64,000 nucleotides of DNA from Tilletiaria anomala UBC 951 (Eukaryota; Basidiomycota; Exobasidiomycetes; Georgefischeriales; Tilletiariaceae), in contig NW_013546945.1 in NCBI RefSeq assembly GCF_000711695.1, forward strand, positions 1 to 64,000, read 5' to 3'. Of the stretch, positions 48,117-59,796 are shown piece after piece; positions within the stretch are counted from its first letter, which is position 1, and every line of letters begins with the position of its first letter. Under the pieces are notes generated by a model. It was not told where the DNA came from and did not search any database. It worked only from the letters and a program-made list of their open reading frames with translations. Position numbers and translations under genes: made by a program.

Positions 48117-50095
48117 TGACGGCCGGCACGCTCTAACTGCCAAGGCGTTCTAAGAAGAAAGCTGTCCTCGCCTGTCTCTCCTCCCTACAAAGAGACTGGA
48201 GAGGTAAAAATATTGTGATTACGTAAGCAATTGAGGGCAGTCCTCTTTGCGCTCTGCTTGAGCAACTTCTACGATACCTAGTCAAGTCTCAATGTGAATA
48301 TATATGTACATGGGAAGATCCTCGTATGTACGCTCACTGCAGTGTCCAGCTTTGATGGTGTCGGAACTCGGATGAAGTGAATACATTTAAGGTGAGCGCA
48401 ATGTAACGCAACCCTTGCCGCGGGCCCACCTCATCTGCGTGCCCATATAGTTTATGTCTTGCATGCCGTGCATCGATCCCGCTTGCCTTTGTCGTGTACA
48501 TAATGCACGGTAAAGTCAACGCAACGCTGAGAGACCAGAGGTTGGGTGTGCTATATGCACATACCGACCGCGCAAAGGAACGTGACGAAGAGAGCCGAGG
48601 GGCTGTCCGGGGGCTGTCCGGGGGGAGGGTTGGGGGTGGCGTTACTGAGCCGCGGGCCAACTCTTCCTACCATTGCTCTCGACCCGTGCTTTCTTTTTTT
48701 GCTTCTCGCGCGCTTGAGCGGTGGACGATTGCTCACACTTCGTTTTCCAGCCAACGGAGAAGAGTCAGAAGGGAGAAGTGAAGAGAAGAGAAGCAAAGAG
48801 AATAGCTGCGTTGCATTGCGTGCTTTTCTGGTGTGTAATGACAGCTGGCAGCCTCGCGAGTCTTACGGAAGAGGGCGGGGTGGGGCGGGAGCGAAATGTG
48901 CACATCCTCGTTCGTTGGTGCTTCAGGCGCGGATCTGGGGTAAGGGGGGAAGGATGGGGTACATACATCGGGCGAAGTCCCTTTCGCAGTTGCGACTACA
49001 ATTGGTCCTCGGCAAGCTGCAGGCTGCAGCCTGCGGGTGCTCGGTGGACCAACACTCAAGAGCTCATCGGCGATGAAGGGCCACAACGAATGTGTCTTTG
49101 CACACCCTGGAGACCAACCAGCATTGTGCCGACTGCCCACTCTACTTTGGCCAGCAAAACATGAACGTGATCCATCTCCCCACGGGCAACAACCATCTGT
49201 CACTGAATACGGTGCCTGGCGAAGAAGAGCGCCCAACAGATTAACTGCACGTTTCTCGCTTCCATTGCGTTTGCTGCTTTGTGGAGAGGCGAGCACCAGT
49301 TCTCCGCTCTGTGTTATATATATATATACTGTATATATATCCATCTTTGCTGCCCCTTCATTGTCCCTTCCCCATTCGCTCCAGCGGGATAGAAAGAAAA
49401 GCAGGCGCATCGCCCGCACTGATTCACTCGTCACACATAGATAGACAGAGCAACCAACTGTCGGTTCTGAGACCATTAGGTGAGTAGCGTTTGTGGGCCC
49501 GATGAGTCTCGGGTGTGCGTTGTCCACTACAGTCTACCGAATGGACGAGAACTCGGTCTGATGTACAAAGCGGAACTTGGCGAGGGAAGAGAGCGAGAGG
49601 GAGAGCGCGCCACAAGCAACCGCTGTGCTGTGTTGCTACATGTCCCCCTCGGCTGTGCCGCGGGTTATCAGAGTCCGATGTCTCTGGGCACCAGAGCAGC
49701 GCGCCAGAGCAGCGCATCACAGCGCTCGCTCGCTTGGGTGCGTCTCTGCTGTATATAGATAGGCAGGCAGGCAGACAGCCTTGTTCCTTCCTACCACCCC
49801 CATCCCACAGCGCGCTGGCTTGGCCAACAGACAGTAGTTGACACGACCAACTCCATCAATCATCCCTTTCCTCTTTCCCCTCCCCATCTTCTTCCCTGCT
49901 TGCTTGCAACGCGGACCCCCTTCTCCCCGATAGTCAGCCGCCGCCGCACGACGCACAATAGAGGTATCCTACCCTGGTCGTCCTGCTTCATCGATTGCAC
50001 GCGAAACAACGAGCCGATCGGACATTGGTCCGCAGCTTGCTCTTCACACGCGATAGAATTCGCAGCAAGGCGCTACAACAGGCTAACCCATCGCA
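48117..50095. promoter_or_regulatory. 2 kb divergent spacer, EF-Ts / GDH2
   Basis: No gene is supported. The GDH2-proximal half holds a TA-rich microsatellite (49313-49341), TATATAG near 49,751-49,757, short GGCA repeats and long pyrimidine tracts (about 49,780-49,930), typical of a strongly regulated fungal promoter with a long leader. The minus-strand frame that covers part of it (48733-49527) is low in complexity and reads through the microsatellite. Confidence 0.45.
49313..49341 (+). repeat. TA-rich microsatellite
   Basis: Two blocks of alternating TA are separated by CTG, about 750 nt upstream of the GDH2 start codon. Confidence 0.85.
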
Positions 50096-53000
50096 ATGAC
50101 AAGCATTAGCACAAACTGCCAAGCGAACCCGGCGTCTGCGTCGTCGGCATCATCTTCAGCAGCAGGACTGGCCAACATGCAGAACATCAAGGCCGCCCTG
50201 CTCTCCGTGCCCGGCACCCCCAGCGGCATCAACGGCTCTGGGACGCCCATCAAGCGCACACACACGCCCCTCGACCACAAGATTCCCAATGTCAGGTGCG
50301 CACTCCTCGCCCCTTTCCTCTTCCAGACTTATTCGCCTGACTAGAGCGTCATATTTCTTTTCCCCTCCCGCAGCGGATACACGGACACGGTATTTGCCGG
50401 TAAAGCAGAACAGGCGGCCAAAGTGCAGCAGCTGCTCAAGGCGAAAGGATTCATTCCACCCGACCTGGTCGATGCGGAGGTCGCGTGGTTCTATCAGTGA
50501 GGACACATGCTGCCTGAGACGCGTCGCCGTCACCGCTCGAGATCCGCTGACTGTATGCGCCCCCACACGCAGGAACCTGGGCATCGACGACACGTATTTT
50601 GCGCTCGAGTCTGTCGACACAGTCGGCGACCACGTCATGGCGCTATTTGGCGCCAAGATGCTCGCATACACCAAGCACTCCTCCTCGCTCGACATAGATC
50701 TTGAGAAGGAAACCGATGACGGCTCCTCTGCCGTCTTCATCCACTCCTCGCAGGCAGGCCGCAGCCGCGCCGAGGGCGAGGGGCCGCAGTGGGAGCGCCG
50801 CATCGACGAAAAGTGGCTCAACAAGTCCGACGTTGGCGCGTCCCACTCTTCCTCCAAGGCACTGCCAGCGCCGTCGGAGGGCCGCTTCGGCGCGTTCCGC
50901 CTCGAGACGTACCGCTCCGCCGGCAGCGTCAGTGCGCAGTCCAAGCAGCAGCTCCGCTGCTACTTCCTCACAAAGTGCACCTTTGCCACCCCTGCCCCTG
51001 CGCCCGGCACGCCAGACTACGGAGACATTCGCAAAGTCAGTGACAACGCTTTCCTCGCCAAGGCAAGCGAGAACACGCTCGCCATGTACCAGGACGTCAT
51101 GGATGAGGTCCTCAGGAGGCAGGGTCCTGTCATTGGTAAGCAGTGCCAGCAGCAGCAGTGTCGTTTCCGCAATTCGCCGCGTGGCTCACCTTCTCCCCCC
51201 TCACTCTCTCCGCCACGTTCATACTTCCATCCGCAGAAATGTTCGAAGTTGAGGGGACACGCGAGCACCGGGTCGTCATCGGCTACCGCATGGGCACGAC
51301 GACAAACTTTTTCAGCGCATTCTCGGACCTGTACCACTTCTACGGCCTTTTCTCATCGCGCAAGTACGTCGAGCACTTCTCCAACGGGGTCACCATCATC
51401 TCCGCTTACCTGAACCCGCTGCCGACGCACGCGGGCGGCACCAAGTACCCGCCGATCGAGCACAGCATCCACCAGATCATCAAAGAGGCGTCGCTCATCT
51501 ACGTCCTCCCAGACAATCCCTTCTTCCAGCCGGCCGGGCTCATCACCGGCGCAGCAGCAGGGCACGCGGTGCAGGAGGCAACGTACGCCTACGTCGGCTG
51601 GCTCTTTGCGCAGCACTTCTGCAACCGCCTCGGCCAGGCGTACCAGTCGCTGCGCAACGCGCTCGACGAAACAGACGCACAACAGGCCGCCATTCTCAAC
51701 GAGATCAAGACGCGCTTCCGCGAGGAAACCTTTACGCGCCAGTCTATCCAGGAGGTGATCAACTCGCACCCGGACCTTATCCGTCTGCTGTATGTCCATT
51801 TTGCCAACATCCACTACCCCGGTGGCGCTGGCGACGACGAGCTCGTGCCAACGCTCAGCTACCAGCGCCTCGTCAAGGAGGAGGTGTTGAGCGATCAGCA
51901 GATGTACGACCGCATCCGCAAGGCTGCCAGCAACACGCACGAGGCACAGGTCCTTGAGGCGCTCCTCTTCTTCAACAAGGCTGTGCTCAAGACCAACTTC
52001 TACACTCCCACCAAGGTTGCCCTCTCCTTCCGCCTCGACCCGGGCTTCCTGCCCGAGGTCGAGTACCCGACCAAGCCGTACGGCATCGTCTTTGTCGTCG
52101 GCTCCGAGTTCCGTGGCTTCCACGTCCGCTTCCGCGACGTCGCCCGCGGCGGCATCCGCATCGTGCGCAGTCGCAACCGCGAGAACTACAGTATCAACCA
52201 GCGTATGTTGTTTGACGAAAACTACGCGCTGGCCAGCACGCAGCACCTCAAGAACAAGGAGATCCCCGAGGGCGGCGCAAAGGGCACCATCCTTCCGACA
52301 CTCGACGCGAACCCACGTCTATGCTTTGAAAAGTACGTCGACGCTATCCTCGACTTGCTCATCAAGGGCGAGACGCCCGGCGTTAAGGAGGAGATCGTTG
52401 ACCTACTCGGCACCGACGAGATCCTCTTCCTCGGCCCCGACGAGGGCACCGCCGACTGCATGGACTGGGGCGCCGAGCACGCCCGCGAGCGTGGCGCGCC
52501 CTGGTGGAAGAGTTTCACCACCGGCAAAACCGCCGCGACGCTCGGCGGTGTCCCACACGACGTCTGGGGCATGACCTCGCTCAGCATCCGCCAGTACGTC
52601 ATCGGCATCTACCGCATGCTCGGCCTCAAGGAGGAGGACGTCACCAAGGTCCAGACCGGCGGGCCTGACGGCGACCTCGGCTCCAACGAGATCCTCCTCA
52701 GCCGCGACCGCACCGTCGCCATCATTGACGGCTCCGGTGTCCTATACGACCCCAGCGGTCTGGACCGCGCCGAACTCGTGCGCCTCGCTAAGGCACGCCT
52801 CATGATCGTCCACTTCGACACCGCTAAGCTCGGCCCCGGCGGCTACCGCGTGCTCGTCGAGGACAAGGACGTCCGCCTCCCCAGCGGCGAGGTCGTCCCA
52901 GACGGTCTCAGCTTCCGCAACACGGCCCACCTAGTCTTCAAGGCGGACATGTTCGTCCCATGCGGTGGCCGCCCCGAGGCGATCAATATCTCCAACGTGA

Positions 53001-53882
53001 GCAAACTCTTTGACGCGGATGGCAAGTGCCACTTCAAGTACATCGTCGAGGGTGCCAACCTCTTCATCACGCGTCAGGCACGCCTCGAACTCGAGAAGCG
53101 CGGCGTCATTCTCTACCCGGACGCGTCGGCCAACAAGGGTGCGTCGTAGCCGTTGGCCGGTAGTTAACACGTTGCTTCCCATGCTGATTGATTCATTAAT
53201 TCATTCCTCCTTTCTTTGCCTTGACTTGCTCTTGCCTCATGCGCTTCGCAGGCGGCGTCACCTCCTCCTCCCTCGAGGTGCTCTGCGGACTGTCGCTGAC
53301 GGACGAAGAGTACATCGACAACATGCTCTTCAAGGACGGCAAGCCGACCAACTTCTACCTTGGCTACGTCCGCGACATCCAGACAATCATTGCGCAGAAT
53401 GCTGCGCAAGAGTGAGTCGCTCCTTTGTAGAGGTCAACAACGGGAAGAGCTCTGTGCTGATTCACACCACCCGTTTGCATGCCTCTCTTGCCAGGTTCGA
53501 CGCGATCTGGCGCGAGCACCAGAAGAGCGGCAAGCCGCGCTCGGTCATCTCCACCGAGCTGTCGACGACGCTCAACAACCTCTCCCAGGAGCTCGAAGCG
53601 ACGGACCTGTTCAACAACAAGGAGCTGCGCAACGCCGTCATGGCCCAGGTCTTCCCGCAGACCCTCATCAAAAAGGTCGGTCTCGAGGCCCTGCTCGACC
53701 GCGTCCCGCGCACGTACCTTCAGTCGGCCTTTGCCGCGTTCGTGGCCGCGAGCTTCGTCTACCAGAACGGCCCCGGTGCGTCGCACGTGGCGTTCTACAA
53801 CCACCTCACCAAGCTCTCCGCTGCCGCCGCTTCCGCGCAGGAAGGTCCCGCACCACCCAACGGCTCGGCGGCCAGGAACTGA
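50096..53882 (+). CDS. GDH2: NAD-specific glutamate dehydrogenase (large type)
   Basis: Six exons (50096-50295, 50374-50496, 50573-51135, 51237-53138, 53252-53411, 53495-53882) join in phase to 1,112 codons, the size of fungal Gdh2. The enzyme deaminates glutamate to 2-oxoglutarate and ammonium with NAD+, feeding carbon into the TCA cycle when amino acids are the carbon or nitrogen source. It has the long N-terminal regulatory part from SGYTDTVFAGKAEQAAKVQQ and the catalytic core with VARGGIRIVRSR, EIPEGGAKGTILPT and TDEILFLGPDEGTADCMDW. The Rossmann part follows, with GPDGDLGSNEI, YIVEGANLFIT and ASANKGGVTSSSLEVL (across a splice). The first 60 residues are Ser/Ala-rich with no clear presequence. 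The ATG at 50096 follows a long pyrimidine-rich leader. Confidence 0.96.
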
Positions 53883-54130
53883 GAAAAGGGAAGCACAAGG
53901 ACGTGGCAGCGCAAAGCTATACTGTATCATCACGCGTCACCGGGGACAATTCACATGCAGACATGTCGAGCTCATAGATCATGCGATCGTGTCTGAAAGA
54001 CGCAGGCTACAGATGGATAATGATGCTGCGGAGAGAGGCTGGCGAGGGTTGCTGGCCGCTCAGACAAGGGCAGGCGGAGGTACCAAGGGTCATTTGCAGA
54101 CGGAGTCGCGCGTCGCTAGTCGATGCGCGC

Positions 54131-57100
54131 TCAGCGGGAAATTCGCATGTTTGAAAATGGGTCTGAAAGTTCTGCGACCGGCGACGGAACATGGACACGA
54201 TGCAGAAAGGCAGGAGCAGGCATGTTGTACAGCAACTGACTCTTGGTCACGCCGCCAACGGCGCTGTCGCTGCTGTCAGGAGGCATGGTCTGTGCCTGTG
54301 CCGCTGCGAGTGCGGGATCCGAGACGGGTGCCATCGGAGCCCCTCTGCTCGCATTCGAGCCGAGCAGCAGAGCGTGCGAGTGCTTGCGGCGCCGACCTGT
54401 GGTCGACGAGCGGGGCAGGCTACCGGTGCCCGTGCCGGTACTGTTGCCGGTGCTAGGGCTAGTGCCATCCCCGGGTCGGTCATCGGGGATCGAGGACACG
54501 GACCGCACAGACGCCGGCCGCCGAGAAAATCCACTGCTTTTTGGCGACTCGATACTCGTCTGCGTGATGCTGGAGATGGAGCTTGACCGGATGAAAATCG
54601 AGCTACTGGGCTCGTGAAACTCGTCGGGCCAGCTGATGGGATTGAGGGCGTCGATGCTCCGCCTCCGGGCATCGAACGAAGACGATGTGGCCTCTCGACC
54701 GTGAGAACTCTGTGTACGAAGCAAACGGAAGGTGCTCTCTTGTGGAGAACTCTGAGGTTGGTCGGACCCACTCGAAGCGCCAGAACCAGAAGATAAAAGA
54801 TGCCGCCGTCGGTGTCGAACAATCAGCTGAGGCCTGATCTGCAACTCTGACGATCCGCGGCTCCGCCCACCGTTGCTGCGAACGGCCGTGCCCGATGATG
54901 ATGCACTCGCGGGTAAGGAAGGTACCTTGAAACCATCTTTGTCCGTAAAATCCTGGCTGCTAGGACTCGAAGGTCTTGCCTCTTCTTGCGCTTTGAGAGC
55001 ATCTTCGAGCGACATGCCTGCGTATGCGGCGCTGAGAGGCAAGCTGCGCCGCCGCTCGTCTGAAAAAAAAGTGCTGTGAGCCTTGGGACTACGTTGCGGG
55101 AAATATCTTTGCGACACGTGGGTAAAGCCAGATCCATCTGCGCTTCGCAGAGACGCGGGCGAGGTCGGACGCGCTGATTGCAAACTGCTCGACCGCGACA
55201 GTGACGATGCTGCCAGCTGAGGGCGTTCAGCGAGTACTTCTCGCAAGGGATCGGAGCGCAGGTACTGGACAGCAGCAGCCAGCGTGGTGGATACCCACCT
55301 GGACCCGGCAGCATGCCCATGAATCAGCCTTCGTGAGCGTTTCTCATATAAAAACATGTAGCAACGTACCGCAAATTCGGAACATCGTCTTCGCCCATCC
55401 GAAACAGTTGAATGTAGGCTAGCAATGTGACGAGCTCCTTGATTTCGGCCTTGACAAGCACGTACGCCAGAAGTGGGAGAAGCTCGTCCGTGGAAAGCAG
55501 ATAGCTTGACACGTGTACGTCAGTACGGGGGGAGAGGGTTTGCGATGCGTGCTGCTTCGAACTTAGGGAAGCAGCGGCAGCTACTGCTGCATCTTGAATA
55601 GCCTCGAGGCCTGCTTTGAAGATGTGCAGCGCGTCAAGTGGTGTTCGTAGATGCAGCCTTGCTGCTTCAAAGCCTCCATGAGATGCCTCTTCTAGATACT
55701 GCAACGGACTGGGAAGTGTCACATCCGGTTGAGGCATGCTTGTGATAATGTCAATCGCCTTGTCGAGAAAATCGGGTCGCCGCTTCAAAGGGTTATTTCC
55801 AATATCAAAGTCATCAAGAGAAAACTCGTGCTCTCCATAGCGCCGCAGAATTTCGTCCAATGCCGTCTCTTCTGCTCGCTTCGTCTTGCTGAGAGACATG
55901 TACACCTTCTCGTGGCATAGTGCCATGGTGATATTTTCAAGTACACTCATCACCCGTGTTTTGGCACGGTGAGGGAGTGACTCGTCAGCCTCGTGCTCCG
56001 TGTGTAGTTGCTCGTCCGCTCTGCGCGCATCTTCAAATGCCTGCCAGGCTTTGAGGAAGATGCCTTTGCGAATCCGTGCCGCGTTGTACTCCTCGAAACC
56101 GGAGACATAGACGAAAGAACTGTTGAACTGCGAGGCAGCATTTTGCATGACACAGAATGCCCTTCGGAGCGCAGACTTGAGGCCAAGGGCTGCAAATTGC
56201 GCCGGTGGACAAGCGTCGAGCAATATCCGCAGGTCCTCAGCCAGGTTTCGGACCGGCGATATATGCTGCAGGATGGGGTGTTCATCCCCTGCATGGGACC
56301 CATGTGAAGAAGACGCTAGCGAACGAGCGCTGAAAGTGCGCGCCAACCGGACTGAAGAGCAGGATATAGAGCCCACGGCCGACCCGGGACTACGGCTGAG
56401 GGTGTGAGCCGCTTCTGCGACCGGAAGAGAAGCCCATTGTGTGTCTACAGCCGAGCTGCTCGCTGGAGATAAAGCAAAGTCTGGTGAGGCAGTCACCGGA
56501 AAGGCCACCTGGTCGAATTCGAAGGGCGCCAACTCGTCTCCTAAGGGGACAACCAAGCCGTCCAGCACTACGATGCGTACGCGATACTCCGCATTTCCAT
56601 CCAGCGTCGGGAGATAGACGGTGGTTTCGCTCAGCACGCGTCGCACACGCGTCACGCCGGACCGACCCCATCGCGTAGAAGCTGGATCTTTGAAGGTGAT
56701 ACTGAAGGTACCTCGATCTGCGCCGACGGAGACACGAAGCTTTGCTGCCGTCCACGGGTCAGTCTTGCTGCTCTGTCCGTCGCTGCGCGGTGAAATCGAG
56801 GCAGTTTCTTCCTCATTCCGCTCCTCCTCGTCCGGACTGCCTCTCCCCATCCTTCTGCACCCCGTCGCCTGTACTGGAACGTAGGTGTCCTTAAACAGCC
56901 TCGAGGGTACGAGAGCATGCAATGCGATGTACGCATAGCACTTCAATGCTGCTGGTAGAGAATCGGCAGCGGAATGCTCGTCCTGCGAGAAGGTGCGAAG
57001 CGCACGCAGAGAAGGTAGAAGGACGATATGAGCACGTTGTAAGGAGCTGCCAGCCGCTGAGGGTTGTCGCTCCTCCCCACGGTCAACAAAGTCGACGAGC

Positions 57101-58245
57101 GCGCGATAGATGGGATTGGACTCGATGTCTTCTTCGTCCCCGTCGTCTTCGGCTTTCCTCTCATCCGTTGCTGCGGTGCCGTGACCAGCCACTGTGACTC
57201 CTTCGAAAAGCCCAGAAGAGGAGGACTGCATATCTGCATCTGTGGACCACAGTGTACTCGGCGGAAGCAGCGGCCCTGTTCTGCTTTCTACGCGTATCAT
57301 GTCTCCCCCTCTGCCGCTACTAAAGCTGCCCATACTTGTGGTTCGTGTCGTATCTTGTCCCGAAGGGGTACTATTATATCGAAAAGCGGTTTGCGAGTGG
57401 GAAGCGGTATGCATTGTAGAACTTCCTCCGCTAGGCTTGGTACCAACAACGAATGTGAGACTTTCGGCTCTGGCAGATCGCAAAGAAGTGGCAGAACTGT
57501 GGGTACGTCCTCTCGCCGCGGCATCTTCATCTCCCAGGATTTCTGACTGTGCTCGACCGCGAGAAGGCGTTGGCTCTGCAGACTTTGCGCCTCCGAGTCC
57601 AAAGTTGAGCGAAGAGGGAAGCCATGTGCCGAAGTCGAGAAGCGATGATGACTTGCTCGTACGCTGTCGGGAACGCGAACGACTGTTTAGATCTTGGGCT
57701 GCTGTTGCATGGGTGGAAGTAGGCTTTTCTTGCTTCTGCGGAGGCCCAAGCGTCCGTACCGCGTCCAGCGAAACTGCGCGCGGGCGACTCCTCGAGTGCG
57801 AGCGGTCATGCGGTGGACGCGTCGGCAGCCCATCATGAAGGGCAGTGGGGGCTCGTACATCGTCAGAGGGATCCGGCGAAGAGGGCGAGGGAAATGCAAT
57901 CTGGTTGAACAGCTGGTTCGAAATCGAAGAGCCAAGAGCCACTCCTGAATGAAATGCCGTGTTATCTGCAGCTGCAGGACGGCCCCCTAAAGAGAGGAGC
58001 TGAATTGATCGCCTCAAGGCGGACCGGCCTGCAGAATGGCCCAGCGTAGCATCTTGTGAAGATTCTTCATCTGCTCCCCATTTAGTGTCGGGGAATGCAT
58101 CGCCAGCGCTTGGCGTATGTTGCGAAGCTGCACCTTTACCTTGAGCGACATTAGAAATTGGCGTCGTCCTTGGCTTGTCGCGTTCGCGCTGTCTTTCCTT
58201 CTCGCGACTCTTTTTGAGGAACAGTCGCTGAATAGCGCTGGCCAT
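54131..58245 (-). CDS. VPS9-domain Rab5-type guanine nucleotide exchange factor
   Basis: Two exons (58245-55370, 55298-54131) join in phase to 1,348 codons. The VPS9 domain lies around residues 790-990: HLRTPLDALHIFKAGLEAI, then STDELLPLLAYVLVKAEI with the conserved Asp and Tyr, YIQLF, and NLRWVSTTLAAAVQYL across the splice. VPS9 domains load GTP on Rab5/Vps21-type GTPases of endosomes. The 780 residues before it and the 350 after it are Ser-rich, apparently disordered and rich in possible phosphorylation sites; the very start is strongly basic (KKSREKERQRERDK). Domain order and a short conserved core resemble yeast Muk1 more than Vps9, since no CUE domain is visible. It converges on GDH2 with 248 nt between stops. 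Confidence 0.82.
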
Positions 58246-58859
58246 TTTGCTCCCAGGACGCAAGCTGAAGGACAACCTTAAATCAACGAGGAATGTTCTT
58301 ACATGTGCGATGTGCGACCGTGCTTGTCGGCTCTGCGCTGGATCAACGCGCCGAAGCAACCTCGAATGCGAGAGCTAGTTGCGCCGAGCACATGGCGCAG
58401 ACTCGCTGTCGCTTTTAGGCTCCTCTTTAGCGCTGAGTTCGGCCCTGCTTCACCGCATCGTGCGTCCCAACGATAAGAGCCGTCACAGACATCCAGCAGG
58501 TGGTTGAGCATGAGCGCGTGGGCCTCATTCGCAAGCTGCCATTGCGGCTTGCAAAGAGGCTTGAGCGTGCGACAACATCATATGCCCATGGGCTTGTTGG
58601 ACTTTTTTCTTTTTTGGCGCAGCTCGGACCTTCCGAGCAAAAACAAAGAAACAGAAAGAAAGAAAGAAAAAGAAGAACATATCTCTTTCGGTGACTCGGC
58701 CCATCGGGTGTCCAGTATTCGAGATCGTCAACTTTCTTGTTACCGTTCTTCCAACCGCAATTCGCATCAAGGTAAGAGACTCGCGATTGAAAACCTGCTC
58801 AGCGTCGACAAGAACAGCTCAAGCCAAATCTTCTCGAAGCCGAAATCTGAGAAGCCACC
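58246..58859. promoter_or_regulatory. Divergent promoter region, VPS9-domain gene / URA5
   Basis: A 0.6 kb gap separates divergent starts. It includes a purine-rich simple stretch (GAAA units, about 58,650-58,675) before URA5. A longer upstream open frame continues from the VPS9 gene but has no ATG. No gene was recognised. Confidence 0.45.
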
Positions 58860-59683
58860 ATGTCCGCACCCAAAAGCAAAGACAACACCGCCTTGGAGGC
58901 CTACCAAACTTCGTACCTGTCCCTGTCCCTCTCGTCCGGCATCCTCTCCTTCGATGGCGCGCCTTACACGCTGAAGTCGGGGCGCAAAAGCCCGTACTTT
59001 TTTAATGCGGGTCTCTTCAACACAGGCACAAAGATAGACGCAGTAGCCAGCTGCTACGCCAGTGCCATCGTAAACAGCGGGGTTCAGTTTGATGTCCTTT
59101 TCGGCCCAGCTTACAAGGTGCGCAGTCTTAAATTGTCCGCTGGCTGGACATTGGTTTTCCGGAGCTGAAGGTCCTCTTCTGGATCTCGATTTATGTGCGC
59201 TCTCCTCAGGGTATCCCGTTGGCAGCATGCACAGCACTGGCACTCTCGCGGGACCATGGAATCGACGTCGGTTTCTGCTACAATCGCAAAGAAGCCAAAA
59301 CACACGGCGAAGGCGGCACGCTGGTCGGCGCGCCGCTGCAGGGACGAGTTCTAGTCATTGACGACGTCATGACAGCAGGTACAGCCATTGGTGAAGCAGT
59401 TTCAATCATCGAAAATGCCGCCAAGACGAATGCCGCCAAAGGCGATGCAGCTGCAGAGACCAAGATGGTCGGCATCGTCATCGCGCTCGACCGACAGGAA
59501 CGAGCGACGGAAGAATCTCCAGAGAGCACCGTCAGCATGGTCCAGCGCAGGTATGGTGTCCCTGTCGTACCTGTTGTCACGCTCGCCGACATCATCACGT
59601 ACATCGAGAGCTTAGGCGGCGAAGATAATGAGAAGGCGATCCAGGGCATGAAGGAGTACAGGCAGAAGTATGGTGCGCAATAA
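58860..59683 (+). CDS. URA5: Orotate phosphoribosyltransferase
   Basis: Two exons (58860-59117, 59210-59683) join in phase to 244 codons. The enzyme joins orotate and PRPP to make OMP, the fifth step of UMP synthesis, in the cytosol. It shows LKSGRKSPYFFNAGLFNTG, LFGPAYKGIPLAA (across the splice), CYNRKEAKTHGEGG with the catalytic loop, and the PRPP motif VLVIDDVMTAGTAI. Length and order are those of fungal Ura5. The 3' end faces that of the UGGT gene with 113 nt between stops, so the two mRNAs probably overlap tail to tail. Confidence 0.96.
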
Positions 59684-59796
59684 GCTCACATTGCGGGGGG
59701 TGTGTGTGTAGATTAACGGACAACGTTTGGTGTACCATAGAGAGCTCGTAAATCGAGCAAAGGGCGTACGATTTCCGAGGTGATTAGTATGCAGCT

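Noticed and set aside
48733-49527. 264-residue minus-strand frame
   Set aside because: It reads through the TA microsatellite (giving an IYTVYIYIT-type peptide) and has no domain or codon pattern of a gene.
51353-52246. 297-residue frame antisense to GDH2
   Set aside because: It is an antisense shadow of GC-rich GDH2 codons; Val/Asp/Leu-rich with no conserved motif.
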